Positions 28,684-37,469 of a stretch of DNA of 64,000 nt are shown piece by piece (the stretch's first letter is position 1; each line of letters opens with the position of its first letter). The notes under the pieces were generated by a model, which ran no database searches, was not told the DNA's origin, and saw only the letters and a program-made list of their open reading frames with translations. A program made the translations under genes and the position numbers. This DNA is from Rhodospirillales bacterium (GTDB lineage: Bacteria > Pseudomonadota > Alphaproteobacteria > Acetobacterales > Acetobacteraceae). The stretch covers positions 52,425-116,424 of the forward strand of contig JANXTF010000068.1 of assembly GCA_025352565.1 (NCBI GenBank), given 5' to 3'.

Positions 28684-31389
28684 TCAGAGACCGAACGGAT
28701 AGGTTTCGTCCTCGCCGGATTGGATTTGCGTGGGGAGGGGCGTCACCGCGCGTGTCTCGTCGAACCAGACAAAACCGTCGTATTGCTCGGGCAGGCAGGC
28801 ATGCGTGTAGTGACTCATTCGCTCGGTGTCCGGCCGATAGATCACGCCGATATAGCGTTCCAGCCGAGGCGAATGCAGGTCCGAGCGCACCGACTCATTG
28901 CGGCCAGGGCGCAAATCTACCAGGAAGCGGCTGATCCCGGTGTCATGGCAGAGGGCTTCATAGCTGTCGGAGCGTGATGGCCGTACCGTCTTCACCTCTG
29001 CCGGACTGTCCCAGTTCGAAGCCGCCATCACGGTGCCGGTATGGGTGCCGAAACCGATCATGGCGGCGCTGCGCTTAAAGCGTTCACGACAGAGTTGGCC
29101 GATGTTCAGTTCGCCTTGCTTGGCGCCCATGTCCGTATAGCGCGCGTCGCCGATGTGGGAGTTGTGCGCCCAGACCACTGCCTTCGACGTGGGGCCGCGC
29201 ATGGCCAGAATCCGCTCGAGTGTTTCAAACATGTGTCGGTCGCGCAAATTCCAAGACTCGCGCGCGCCGTAGTACATGACCCGGTAGTAGCGTTCGGCAT
29301 CGGCCACGAGGCGCGCGTTCTCCGTCGCGTCGAAGAAGGTTTCGCCGTCGTTTGCGGCATAGTCGATGGCATGGCGGGCCAGGCCACTCAGAATGCTCAG
29401 CACCGGCCTTTCGCAAATGGCGTAACCCTCGCTGAGTGCCGCCCGACCATAGGCTGCCGGCTCCGCGTTCCAGGGCGTCAAACAGGCATAGAGCTCGCGC
29501 GCCTCCGCTGCGGCGGTCGGATCAACCTTGTCGAGATACTCTAGAACGGCCGCCATCGAGGCGCGCATGTTGTAAAGGTCGAGACCGTAGAAGGCAGCGC
29601 GGTCCTGTGTTGGGCGGGCGGAGTTGTGTTCACGCAGCCAACGGACGAATGCCTCGACGTCGGTGTTCCGCCACATCCAGGTCGGGAACCGGCTGAACGG
29701 CGGAGGCGCCATCGCCGTGTGTGGCTTCAGCCTCACGTGCCGGTCGATGGCGGCCGCGTCGGGCCAGTCCGCCTCGACCGCCACGAAGTCAAATCCGTGC
29801 TGTTCGATGAGATGCCGCGTGATTGCGGCGCGCGCGCGATAGAACTCGCTGGTGCCGTGGCTGGCTTCGCCGAGCAGAACCACACGCGCGTCAGCATAGC
29901 GATCGAAGGCGGCGGCGAAGGCTGGGTCGTCGATGTCGGGCAGGGGCTCGGCGGCCGCGGCAAGGCGACCCGCGGCCGTCACCGCCAGCGCGCGCGAGCC
30001 GGACACATGCTCCCCGGATACATGCTCCCGGGACACATGTTCCGCAGGCTGGGAGCGAGCGGCGAGCTTGGTCTGGAACCACTCCGCAGCCAGCACCATG
30101 ACGTGTTCCAGCGTTCCCGGCTCCTCGAAGGTGTGTCCCGCGCCGGGGACCAGCTTCAGGGCTTTTTCGCAGGACAGTTGCACCATGGCCTGTCGATTCA
30201 GCCCGATGACGCCATCGTCGTTGGCGCCGACGATGAGCAGGGTGGGTGCCGTCACCAGACGGAGCGCCGTGCCGGCCAGATCGGGCCGGCCACCGCGCGA
30301 AACCACCGCGCGGACCCGCGAGCCCAGTTTGGCCGCCGCCACCAGGGCAGCGGCGCCGCCGGTGCTGGCGCCAAACAGGCCAAGCGGCAGACCAGCGATC
30401 TTGGGCTGCCCCTCAATCCACGTCAGGGCCTGCAACAGCCGGTCCGCAAGCAGAGGAATGTCGAAGACCTTGCCGCGGTCCCTGGCCTCGTTCGCGTCGA
30501 GCAGATCGAAGAGCAGGGTGGCGAAGCCTCGGACATTCAGCTCGTCGGCGACGACAAGGTTGCGCGGACTGAGGCGACTGGAGCCGCTGCCGTGAGCGAA
30601 AACGATGATGCCCCGGGCGTTGGCCGGAACCCGCAGGTCACCTTGCAGGGCGAGCGGCGGCAGTCGGACCTCGCGCCGCTCAACGGCACGCGCTCCGTCG
30701 TCCCAGACCTGGCGCAGCAGACCCAGGGTTTCGTCGTCGGTGAGTTGATGAAAGTCGCCATAGAAAGCACCCACGCCATGGAACCTGCTCGGCGTATGGA
30801 GGCAGACGATTTCGTCGGCCTCGGCGCGCATCTCCTCAAGCGTGTCTGCCGGCGCGACAGCCACGGCGAGAACAAGCTTCGCCGCACCCTGACGCTTCAG
30901 CGCGCGCAACGCCGCCTTGGCGGTGGCTCCCGTCGCGAGCCCGTCGTCAACCACGATCGCGGTGCGGCCGGCCGGGCTGATGCGTGGTCGCCCGCCGAGA
31001 TAGAGCGCGCGCCGGCGCTCGATTTCGGCGAGCTCCCGGATGCGGACCTTCTCCAGGTAGGCAGTGTCGCCGCCGGTCATCGCCCCGATCTCCTCGTTGA
31101 CGACCGTCTGGGCGTTCTCGCCGTCCACCACGGCGGCCAAAGCGACCTCGGGATGACCCGGCGCGCCGATCTTTCGCACCAGAACAAGTTCGACTGGCGC
31201 TTTCAGCAACTTGGCAACCTCCACCGCCAATGGCACGCCGCCGCGCGGAAGAGCGTAAACAACAGGATTGGGCAGTTCGAGCGTCTGCAGACGTGACGCC
31301 AATTGTCGCCCTGCGTCGGCGCGATCGCTGAAGATGGGTTTGAATTCGGTCATGGGCGCCGAGATGGGGCGGTAACCGGCCGCAAACAT
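28684..31389 (-). CDS. Triple fusion: phosphoribosyltransferase, alpha/beta hydrolase, erythromycin-esterase-like
   Basis: 901 residues in three parts. Residues 20-230 form a type I phosphoribosyltransferase with ALPRGGVPLAVEVA and the PRPP loop AIVVDDGLATGATA. Residues 235-440 form a dienelactone-hydrolase-like fold with nucleophile motif GASTGG (near 346), Asp in GANDDGV and His in GAGHTFEEPG. Residues 460-890 form an erythromycin-esterase/succinoglycan-biosynthesis domain with LLGEASHGTSEFY and WAHNSHIGDA. The joint before the last domain contains EHVS three times, encoded by a 15-bp triplication. ATG 31353 (MTEFKPIFSD) is an equally good start. PRT-hydrolase fusions and adjacent Ere-like genes are known in stress clusters; all three in one chain is less usual. 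Substrates are unknown. Confidence 0.85.
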   Translation of the reverse strand: MFAAGYRPISAPMTEFKPIFSDRADAGRQLASRLQTLELPNPVVYALPRGGVPLAVEVAKLLKAPVELVLVRKIGAPGHPEVALAAVVDGENAQTVVNEEIGAMTGGDTAYLEKVRIRELAEIERRRALYLGGRPRISPAGRTAIVVDDGLATGATAKAALRALKRQGAAKLVLAVAVAPADTLEEMRAEADEIVCLHTPSRFHGVGAFYGDFHQLTDDETLGLLRQVWDDGARAVERREVRLPPLALQGDLRVPANARGIIVFAHGSGSSRLSPRNLVVADELNVRGFATLLFDLLDANEARDRGKVFDIPLLADRLLQALTWIEGQPKIAGLPLGLFGASTGGAAALVAAAKLGSRVRAVVSRGGRPDLAGTALRLVTAPTLLIVGANDDGVIGLNRQAMVQLSCEKALKLVPGAGHTFEEPGTLEHVMVLAAEWFQTKLAARSQPAEHVSREHVSGEHVSGSRALAVTAAGRLAAAAEPLPDIDDPAFAAAFDRYADARVVLLGEASHGTSEFYRARAAITRHLIEQHGFDFVAVEADWPDAAAIDRHVRLKPHTAMAPPPFSRFPTWMWRNTDVEAFVRWLREHNSARPTQDRAAFYGLDLYNMRASMAAVLEYLDKVDPTAAAEARELYACLTPWNAEPAAYGRAALSEGYAICERPVLSILSGLARHAIDYAANDGETFFDATENARLVADAERYYRVMYYGARESWNLRDRHMFETLERILAMRGPTSKAVVWAHNSHIGDARYTDMGAKQGELNIGQLCRERFKRSAAMIGFGTHTGTVMAASNWDSPAEVKTVRPSRSDSYEALCHDTGISRFLVDLRPGRNESVRSDLHSPRLERYIGVIYRPDTERMSHYTHACLPEQYDGFVWFDETRAVTPLPTQIQSGEDETYPFGL
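30000..30044. repeat. 15-bp tandem triplication inside the fusion gene
   Basis: Three near-identical 15-bp units of the form CGGACACATGCTCCC stand in direct tandem and stay in frame, producing the EHVSR/EHVSG/EHVSG linker between the hydrolase and Ere-like domains. Confidence 0.75.
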
Positions 31390-31911
31390 CGATCTCGCGC
31401 AAGGTCTTTCGCCATCATGATTTCCTCGGGGCCATTCCTCTTGCCACAGCAGTCCTCTAGGTCAGATGACGACACGCCTTAGTCGTCGTCCAGACACGTT
31501 ACCGAGACCGGCGAAAGGGGAATAGGCCGGCACATTCGCAGTCGAAATGCTCGTCTTGCCAGCGCATCGCGTGGGCTGAAAGCGCCGGCTCGCTGCCTCG
31601 CGACACGAATCTGTGAGCGCGCCAGAAAATGTGTGTTGGTGCCGGCTATTTGCACTAACGGTTTGAAGGCAATCAATCGCTTCAAGATTTCGCACAGTCG
31701 TATCATCCCGTCCTGGTCGGCGGAGGCCGACTATCCACGACTTTCCGAGACCCGTGCTGCAAGTCGTGGATGGTCCGCCTTCGCGGACCATGACGTGGAG
31801 GCGTTCGTAGGCGATTCCAACTGATTCAGTTATTTATCAACGGACACGAACGCCCCGCCGTCTTGGATCACTCCGCATGTGCCCGGCGATCCGATAATCG
31901 TTCGGCGTCGC
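31390..31911. other. Intergenic region between the fusion gene and the Mla operon
   Basis: 522 bases between divergent genes. It holds copy A of a 106-bp dispersed repeat (31742-31847) with its hairpins. A 109-codon minus-strand frame (31462-31791) runs through the repeat but has no recognisable product. No recurrent box points towards the fusion gene. Confidence 0.6.
31733..31847. repeat. Dispersed 106-bp repeat, copy A, with two hairpins
   Basis: 31742-31847 matches 50911-51016 with seven mismatches, about 93% identity. Copy A has an 11-bp inverted repeat ATCCACGACTT (31733-31743) / AAGTCGTGGAT (31761-31771). A 9-bp stem ATGGTCCGC (31770-31778) / GCGGACCAT (31783-31791) has a CTTC loop. 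It could be the end of a mobile element or a small structured repeat family. Confidence 0.8.
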
Positions 31912-31926
31912 CTGAGTGATTTCCGA
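31912..31926 (+). promoter_or_regulatory. FixJ-like box 4 (CTGAGTGATTTCCGA), upstream of the Mla operon
   Basis: 13 of 15 positions match the exact box. It lies 38 bases ahead of ATG 31965 and points into the operon. That is close for an upstream activator site unless the leader is very short. Confidence 0.45.
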
Positions 31927-31964
31927 CCCTGTCGAATGCGTCGGTCAACGCGCATCCTCTGGGC

Positions 31965-33152
31965 ATGACCAATGAGGCAGACGTCCGGGGCCCGACAGGT
32001 CTTTCCGTGGTCCATGAAGGACGGCAACCGCATTGGCAGCTGGATCACATCGACGGGGGCAGCAGGATTGTCCTTGGTGGCGACTGGCTGGCACAGGCGG
32101 GCACTATCGCCGAGTTTCCGCCTTCGGAGATCGGCGGCCTCACAACCGGCCAGCACCTGAGCTTCGACACGGCTGGCCTCGGCCGTTGGGACACCGGCTT
32201 GATCGCCTTTCTTTGGGACGCCAAGCGCGCCGCCGCGACGGCCGGGGCTGTCTTCGACGTGAGCGCGCTTCCGGTTGCGGCAAGCAAACTGCTGGGTCTT
32301 TTGCCGGACAGCTTGTCCAATCCTGCCGCCAGGGTCCGCCACGGTTTCCGACCTGTGAACTGGCCCGTGAACTGGATCGGCGGCCAAACGGCGGTGCTTC
32401 TGAACGAGTTGGGGGTGGTCACCGGATTGCTGATCACGACCCTGAGGGGGGGCGCCTTTGCCGCGCTTGGTCGCGCGCGCATGCGGAGGGTCGATCTGTA
32501 CGCGAACATCCGCGACGCCGGGCCATCGGCGCTGATCATCGTCAGCGTGGTGAACTTCCTGATCGGCGCCATCCTCGCCTTCGTCGGCGCCGTGCAGCTG
32601 CGCAAATTTGCCGCGGACATGTATGTCGCGAACCTCGTCGGCCTCGCTTTGGTCCGCGAGATGGCGGCGGTCATGACGGCGATCGTCATGGCGGGGCGGA
32701 CCGGGGGCGCCTATGCGGCACGGATCGCGACCATGAAGGGCAACGAGGAGATCGATGCGCTGACCGTCATCGGCGTCCCGGTGTCGGACTACATCGTGCT
32801 GCCGGCGGTGCTGGCGCTCGTCTTCACAATGCCGTTCCTCTACCTTTACGGATGCCTGGTCGGCATGCTCGGCGGTTTTGTGGTGTCCATTTCCATGCTG
32901 AACATTACCGGGTCCGGCTACCTGCACCAGACGCTCGACGCGGTGCCGTTTGGCCAGTTCGTCTTCGGCTTCGTCAAGAGCATCGCCTTTGCACTCATGA
33001 TCGGGGTGACAAGCTGCCGCATCGGGCTGAAGGCGGGCCGCAGTGCGGCCGATGTGGGCGTGGCCGCCACGCGCGCGGTGGTCGTCGGCATCGTCGGCGT
33101 CATCGCGATGGACGCGATCTTCGCCGTCATCGCCGACGTGCTCGGAATTTAG
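31965..33152 (+). CDS. MlaE-type phospholipid ABC permease with N-terminal STAS-like domain
   Basis: Inner-membrane permease of an MCE/Mla lipid transporter; 395 residues. Residues 15-120 form a STAS-like domain (GGDWLAQAGTIAEF ... FDVSALPVAASKLL), which in other bacteria is the separate MlaB. The MlaE fold follows, with ANIRDAGPSALIIVSVVNFL, the highly conserved REMAAVMTAIVMAGRTGGAY and ARIATMKGNEEIDAL, and four to five TMs. It is first of four overlapping or closely spaced genes. The family moves phospholipids between inner membrane and outer leaflet structures. Confidence 0.9.
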   Translation: MTNEADVRGPTGLSVVHEGRQPHWQLDHIDGGSRIVLGGDWLAQAGTIAEFPPSEIGGLTTGQHLSFDTAGLGRWDTGLIAFLWDAKRAAATAGAVFDVSALPVAASKLLGLLPDSLSNPAARVRHGFRPVNWPVNWIGGQTAVLLNELGVVTGLLITTLRGGAFAALGRARMRRVDLYANIRDAGPSALIIVSVVNFLIGAILAFVGAVQLRKFAADMYVANLVGLALVREMAAVMTAIVMAGRTGGAYAARIATMKGNEEIDALTVIGVPVSDYIVLPAVLALVFTMPFLYLYGCLVGMLGGFVVSISMLNITGSGYLHQTLDAVPFGQFVFGFVKSIAFALMIGVTSCRIGLKAGRSAADVGVAATRAVVVGIVGVIAMDAIFAVIADVLGI

Positions 33153-33156
33153 TGCC

Positions 33157-33975
33157 ATGAGCGACGCGCCCCACGCTGTGCCCGGTTCGACCGTGGCCGG
33201 TTCGGCCCCGCTGTTGTCCGTTCGTGGGGTGACGTTGGCCTTCGGGCCGAAAGTCATCCAGCGCGACCTGTCGTTCGACGTGCGGCGCGGCAGCATCTTC
33301 GCTTTGATGGGCGGCAGCGGCTGCGGCAAGAGCACGGTGCTCAAGTCCATGGTCGGTTTGCTGCGCCCCCGCGCTGGCAAGATCGTCGTCGAAGGCGACG
33401 ATTACTGGTCCGGCAGCGAGACGCGTCGGGCCGAGACGGGGCGGCGCTTCGGGGTGCTGTTTCAGAGTGCGGCGCTATGGAGTGGGCTGACCGTCGGCCA
33501 GAACGTCGCGCTGCCAATGCAGATGTTCACCAAACTGGACGAGGCGACCATTCGTCGCCTCGTGAAGGTGAAACTCGGCTTGGTTGACCTGGCGGAGGCG
33601 ATCGACATGGCGCCCTCGGCGTTGAGCGGCGGCATGCGCAAGCGGGCGGGGCTCGCGCGCGCCTTGTCACTCGACCCCGATATCCTGTTCTTCGACGAGC
33701 CCTCCGCCGGGCTCGACCCAATCACGTCACGCCGCCTGGATGATCTGATCCTCAATCTGCGCGATGGCCTGGGCGCGACGATCATCATCGTGAGCCATGA
33801 GCTGCCGAGCCTGTTCGCCATCGCCGATGACGGCGTGTTCCTGGATGGGCAGAGCAAGACGGCGATCGCCCATGGTGCGCCCACGGCGTTGCGCGAATCC
33901 TGCGCGCACCCCCATGTGCGGGCATTCATGCGGCGAGAGCGTCTCGACACCGAGGGCAAGGACCGGATGCAATGA
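33157..33975 (+). CDS. MlaF-type lipid transporter ATP-binding protein
   Basis: ATPase of the MCE system; 272 residues from ATG 33157, four bases after the permease stop. Walker A is GGSGCGKST, the signature LSGGMRKRAGLARAL has the Mla-typical RKRAG, Walker B is ILFFDEPSAGLDP, and the switch region is IVSHELPS. The stop overlaps the MCE gene start by four bases. Confidence 0.92.
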   Translation: MSDAPHAVPGSTVAGSAPLLSVRGVTLAFGPKVIQRDLSFDVRRGSIFALMGGSGCGKSTVLKSMVGLLRPRAGKIVVEGDDYWSGSETRRAETGRRFGVLFQSAALWSGLTVGQNVALPMQMFTKLDEATIRRLVKVKLGLVDLAEAIDMAPSALSGGMRKRAGLARALSLDPDILFFDEPSAGLDPITSRRLDDLILNLRDGLGATIIIVSHELPSLFAIADDGVFLDGQSKTAIAHGAPTALRESCAHPHVRAFMRRERLDTEGKDRMQ

Positions 33976-34955
33976 GCGATGAAACCGCGATTGCGGGCAG
34001 GCACACGGCGATCGGCGCCTTCGTTCTGGGTGGTGCCGTGCTGGGGCTGGGTGCGATCGTCCTGTTCGGCAAGCTCCATGTCTTCAGCCCGACCCTTCTG
34101 GCCGCGATCGTGTTCCAGGATTCGATCAGCGGGCTGACCGTCGGCGCACCCGTCACCTTTCGGGGCGTCCGTGTCGGCGCGGTGGACAGCATCGCGGTCG
34201 AGTTCGATCCAAAGACCCAGACCGCGTACATCCCGGTCACGATTCAGCTCGAATCGAAGCGGGTCATCCTCACGAACGAGAACAAAGGTGACGCTGTCGA
34301 TCTGTCGCAACTGATCGCGCAGGGTCTGAGGGCCGAACTCAACACGCAGAGCTTCGTTACGGGACAATCGGAGATCAACCTCGATTTCGATACCGCATCG
34401 GTTGCTGTGCTGCACGCGGACATCACGCCCTTGCCGGAAATCCCGACCCGGCAGTCCACGATACAGCGGGTGAAGGAGCAGCTCAGTCAGCTACCGCTCC
34501 GCGAGCTGGCCGACAACGCGAACGCGACGTTGCAGAGTCTTCGTGCCCTATCGGAGAAGCTCGACCGGAGCCTGCCGCCTCTCATCGATAGCCTGAAGGC
34601 GACCTCGGACCGATCTGCCGGGGTCGTGGGTATCGCGAGCCAGGCATTGTCGGAGCTGCAGGGGCGGCTGGGCGGCACGCTCGGCGACATCAGCCGGATG
34701 GCCAATGCCGGCAATCTTGTGTTGACCCAACGTGGCGCGGAGCTGCACACCGTTCTGGTCTCGTCCAATCAGACGGTGGTACAGGCCCGCGATCTGCTGG
34801 CCGACCTGAAAAGCCTGACATCCGAACGCGGCGCCGATCGGGCCAACATCGACTCTGCCCTGCGCGACCTTGCAACGGCCGCGGCCGCCCTGCGTGGTTT
34901 GGCCCGAGACGTGGAGCATAATCCGCAACTCCTGCTGACGGGGCGTCGCCCATGA
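33972..34955 (+). CDS. MCE-domain (MlaD-like) substrate-binding protein
   Basis: 327 residues: one N-terminal TM anchor (AIGAFVLGGAVLGLGAIVLF), one MCE domain (residues 45-150, with FQDSISGLTVGAPVTFRGVRVG typical of the MCE beta-barrel), then a long amphipathic helical tail rich in Leu/Ala. It forms a periplasmic ring that channels lipid. The tail is long compared with E. coli MlaD (about 183 residues), more like the Mce or rhizobial type. Confidence 0.9.
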   Translation: MSDETAIAGRHTAIGAFVLGGAVLGLGAIVLFGKLHVFSPTLLAAIVFQDSISGLTVGAPVTFRGVRVGAVDSIAVEFDPKTQTAYIPVTIQLESKRVILTNENKGDAVDLSQLIAQGLRAELNTQSFVTGQSEINLDFDTASVAVLHADITPLPEIPTRQSTIQRVKEQLSQLPLRELADNANATLQSLRALSEKLDRSLPPLIDSLKATSDRSAGVVGIASQALSELQGRLGGTLGDISRMANAGNLVLTQRGAELHTVLVSSNQTVVQARDLLADLKSLTSERGADRANIDSALRDLATAAAALRGLARDVEHNPQLLLTGRRP

Positions 34956-35566
34956 CCGGCCTGGCGAGCGGGTCACGGCGGAGACTCTGGCAGGCCCTCG
35001 CCGCGGTTCTGGCCGGTCTGGCGCCCGCCTCCTGTGCGGCACCATCGCTCACGCTCTACACGCTGGGCGCACCGGAGCTGACTGGGGCGGCGGCCCCGCT
35101 GGGGCAGAAAGCGACCGTGATCGCGGTCGCCCGCGTCACGCTGCCGGACTACCTCGACACGCAGGACATCCTGGTCCGCCGTGGCAACGCGCTGGAGAGT
35201 AGCCACCGGGGCCGCTGGGCAAGCCGCCTTTCCCTCGGCGCCACCGAATTGCTGACCGGACGCCTGGCCCAGAGCCGCCCCGACGCGCTCGTGACGGACC
35301 AGCCGCAAACCACCGCCCCATCTTACCGGCTCCTGATCAATATCAGCCGGCTCGATGTGGCGATCGAAGGCGGGGCGACAAACGGGCGGGCGACGCTGGA
35401 GGCAGACTGGCTGATCGTTCCGCGAGACCCCGCCGTCGCCACGCTGCGCGACCGCACCCGTGTGAGCGTCACGGGCCCGATCGGAACCGACCAGGGCGTC
35501 GTGGCCATGGAGACGGACGTGTTGAACCGGCTTGCCGGCATCATCGACGTCAAGGGCTTGCGTTGA
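34952..35566 (+). CDS. ABC-type transport auxiliary lipoprotein (PqiC/MlaD-partner type)
   Basis: 204 residues with a signal peptide ending in the lipobox LAPASC, so it is predicted to be lipidated at the Cys near residue 28. The body has LYTLGAPELTG near the N-terminus, typical of the PqiC/ABC_trans_aux family, and IAVARVTLPDYLDTQDILVR. It probably sits on the inner face of the outer membrane and docks the MCE tunnel. The start overlaps the MCE gene stop by four bases, completing the operon. Confidence 0.88.
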   Translation: MTGLASGSRRRLWQALAAVLAGLAPASCAAPSLTLYTLGAPELTGAAAPLGQKATVIAVARVTLPDYLDTQDILVRRGNALESSHRGRWASRLSLGATELLTGRLAQSRPDALVTDQPQTTAPSYRLLINISRLDVAIEGGATNGRATLEADWLIVPRDPAVATLRDRTRVSVTGPIGTDQGVVAMETDVLNRLAGIIDVKGLR

Positions 35567-35661
35567 ACAACGTCTCGGCGTGCCGGCGCGTCCGCTGTCC
35601 GGGCTGGATGATCTCACGCCATCCGTTGCATCCGCGCCATCGGCCACGGATAGCGGTCGCA

Positions 35662-37296
35662 TCATTTCGCGAAGTCGTGCAAGGCGCGGAACGCCTTCAG
35701 CAACACGCGCGGGTCGAACTTGCCCTTGTAGACGCTGGGCGGCTTCAGCTGCAGGTCGAGCAGGCCATACACCGCGAGCTGCGCCGTACGGATCGAGTAT
35801 TCGACGGTGAACACCACATCGTCCGGCACTTCGCAGAACTGGCCCATGAAGGCCAGGTTGTGCGTTCCGTCGGGCAGCACAGCCGGCCGGTCACCCTTCG
35901 CGCGCGGAAGGAACTGGCTCGTGATGAACGGCATCATGCAGGGAATGCAGGTGCAAGTTTCGAGGATCGTGGCCGCTTCGGCCTCAATGCGCAGATGGCC
36001 CAGCACCTCCGTCATGATCTCGCGGCCCGAGCATTCAGCCATTGGTTTCCTGACGAAGTCCCCCGGCCGGTCGACGGCCAGGCCGTAGCCCCAAAGCACG
36101 TCGACGCTCTCCGGCTGGCCGATGAAATGCGGCTGGTGCGGGATGACGATGGACGCGAGCCAGGCGGAGTCCGGGAAGGTGATCAGGCCGCCCTCGCCGG
36201 GTACGTTGCCGGTCAGGTTACGGACGAGGCGTAGGAAAGTGGGCTGATGCAGGGTCGTGGTGAACGACACCCACCTGGATTTATCGGCATGGTCGGCGAA
36301 GACCGCGGGGCGGCCGAACTCCGGGCGGCCCGATGCGATCGTCTCCCATAGCGTCCAGGCGCCGCCCTCCTGCTTCGTGCCCGGCACCGGCGCCTTCTCC
36401 ATGGTGCCGAGGCTCGAGGCTTCGGTCATCGAACCAAGCGTGACCAGCACGTAGTCCCGGGGGCTGACGGCGATCTCGCCCGCGATGCCGGCCCGGAGCA
36501 CCGCGATGCGCTCCACGCATTTCTTCCCATCGTGGGCCTTGAAGCCAAGATCGGTCACGCGTGTATTCAGCTCGAAGCGGACGCCACGCTCATCCAGCCA
36601 CTTGCGCAGCGGACGCACCAGGGAATCGTATTGGTTGTAGGCGGTCCGCATAATGCCGCGCAGGCGGTCGAATCCGTCGACCATGTGGACGAACCGCGCC
36701 AAATAGCGCTTGAACTCGACCGCGCTGTGCCATGGCTGGAACGCGAAGGTCGTGCACCACATGAACCAGAAGTCGGTATGGAAAAAGGCGCCGTCGAACT
36801 GTTCGGCGATGTCGGTGCGTCCGAGCAGGGCCTCGGGTTCGACCACCAGCCGCTCGATGGTCAAAATGTGCTTCTCGCTCAGTCCGAACCTGGGCGCCGT
36901 CTGCCGTTGGCCATCGCGGAACAGGCGCGACTTGGACGACGTCTTCATGGTCTCGTTCCAGCGAAGGGTTTCCTGCGTGACCGTCTGGCTCTCGTCGACG
37001 GTGGGGATCGAGCCGAACAGCCCGAAGGTGCAGAGATACTTGCTTTCCAGCATCCGGCCGCCCCGCAGCACGTAGCCCTGTTCCGGCGAGCCGGCACCGT
37101 CCAGGCTGCCGCCGATCTTGCCGGATTCCTCCAGGATCGTGATGTTCTGCCCGAAGACGTCGCCGTCGCGGATCATGAAGGCCGCCGCCGCCAGGGAGGC
37201 GATGCCACCTCCGACCAGATACACCTGGGGGGCGGGATCACGCGTGTGTGCCGATATGGCCGGGGATGACGCCGGGGTGCGGGCTGCTGTGGCCAT
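35662..37296 (-). CDS. ohyA: Oleate hydratase (FAD-dependent)
   Basis: Adds water to the 9-double bond of oleate and other unsaturated fatty acids to give 10-hydroxy acids, a membrane-stress detoxification step; 544 residues. The N-terminal Rossmann motif is VYLVGGGIASLAAAAFMI, then ILEESGKIGGSLDGAG. The family segments RGGRMLESKY, FFHTDFWFMWCTTFAFQPWHS and ETCTCIPCMMPFITSQFLPR are present. ATG 37296 has AGGA upstream. Between this start and the recurrent box at 37455 lie four 18-bp tandem repeats. The neighbouring lipid-transport operon on the opposite strand suggests a shared envelope-lipid theme. Confidence 0.93.
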   Translation of the reverse strand: MATAARTPASSPAISAHTRDPAPQVYLVGGGIASLAAAAFMIRDGDVFGQNITILEESGKIGGSLDGAGSPEQGYVLRGGRMLESKYLCTFGLFGSIPTVDESQTVTQETLRWNETMKTSSKSRLFRDGQRQTAPRFGLSEKHILTIERLVVEPEALLGRTDIAEQFDGAFFHTDFWFMWCTTFAFQPWHSAVEFKRYLARFVHMVDGFDRLRGIMRTAYNQYDSLVRPLRKWLDERGVRFELNTRVTDLGFKAHDGKKCVERIAVLRAGIAGEIAVSPRDYVLVTLGSMTEASSLGTMEKAPVPGTKQEGGAWTLWETIASGRPEFGRPAVFADHADKSRWVSFTTTLHQPTFLRLVRNLTGNVPGEGGLITFPDSAWLASIVIPHQPHFIGQPESVDVLWGYGLAVDRPGDFVRKPMAECSGREIMTEVLGHLRIEAEAATILETCTCIPCMMPFITSQFLPRAKGDRPAVLPDGTHNLAFMGQFCEVPDDVVFTVEYSIRTAQLAVYGLLDLQLKPPSVYKGKFDPRVLLKAFRALHDFAK

Positions 37297-37310
37297 GATG
37301 TAATTTTCCT

Positions 37311-37382
37311 GTATCGCCGAAGGCCGGGGTATCGCCGAAGGCCGGGGTATCGCCAAAGGCCGGGGTATCGCCGAAGGCCGGG
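37311..37382. repeat. 18-bp x 4 tandem repeat in the oleate hydratase leader
   Basis: Four units of GTATCGCCGAAGGCCGGG; the third has CCAAAGG instead of CCGAAGG. It lies 15 bases upstream of the ATG in the likely 5' leader, between the start and the regulatory box. Copy-number change would alter box-to-gene spacing by 18 bp, about 1.7 helical turns. Confidence 0.9.
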
Positions 37383-37454
37383 CCGAACGGATGCTCTTCG
37401 GTTCGGCGCCGGGCGAGGGGGACGTTATTGACGACCGCCTGCGCGGCGGAAGGG

Positions 37455-37469
37455 TCGGAAACTACTCAG
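37455..37469 (-). promoter_or_regulatory. FixJ-like box 5 (CTGAGTAGTTTCCGA), upstream of oleate hydratase
   Basis: Exact copy on the minus strand, 158 bases before the oleate hydratase ATG. It contains the TAG stop of the preceding kinase/regulator gene (37462-37464). Confidence 0.55.

Noticed and set aside
31462..31791. 109-codon minus-strand frame over repeat copy A
   Set aside because: Its first residues recur at copy B only because the DNA repeat is shared; no independent sign of coding.
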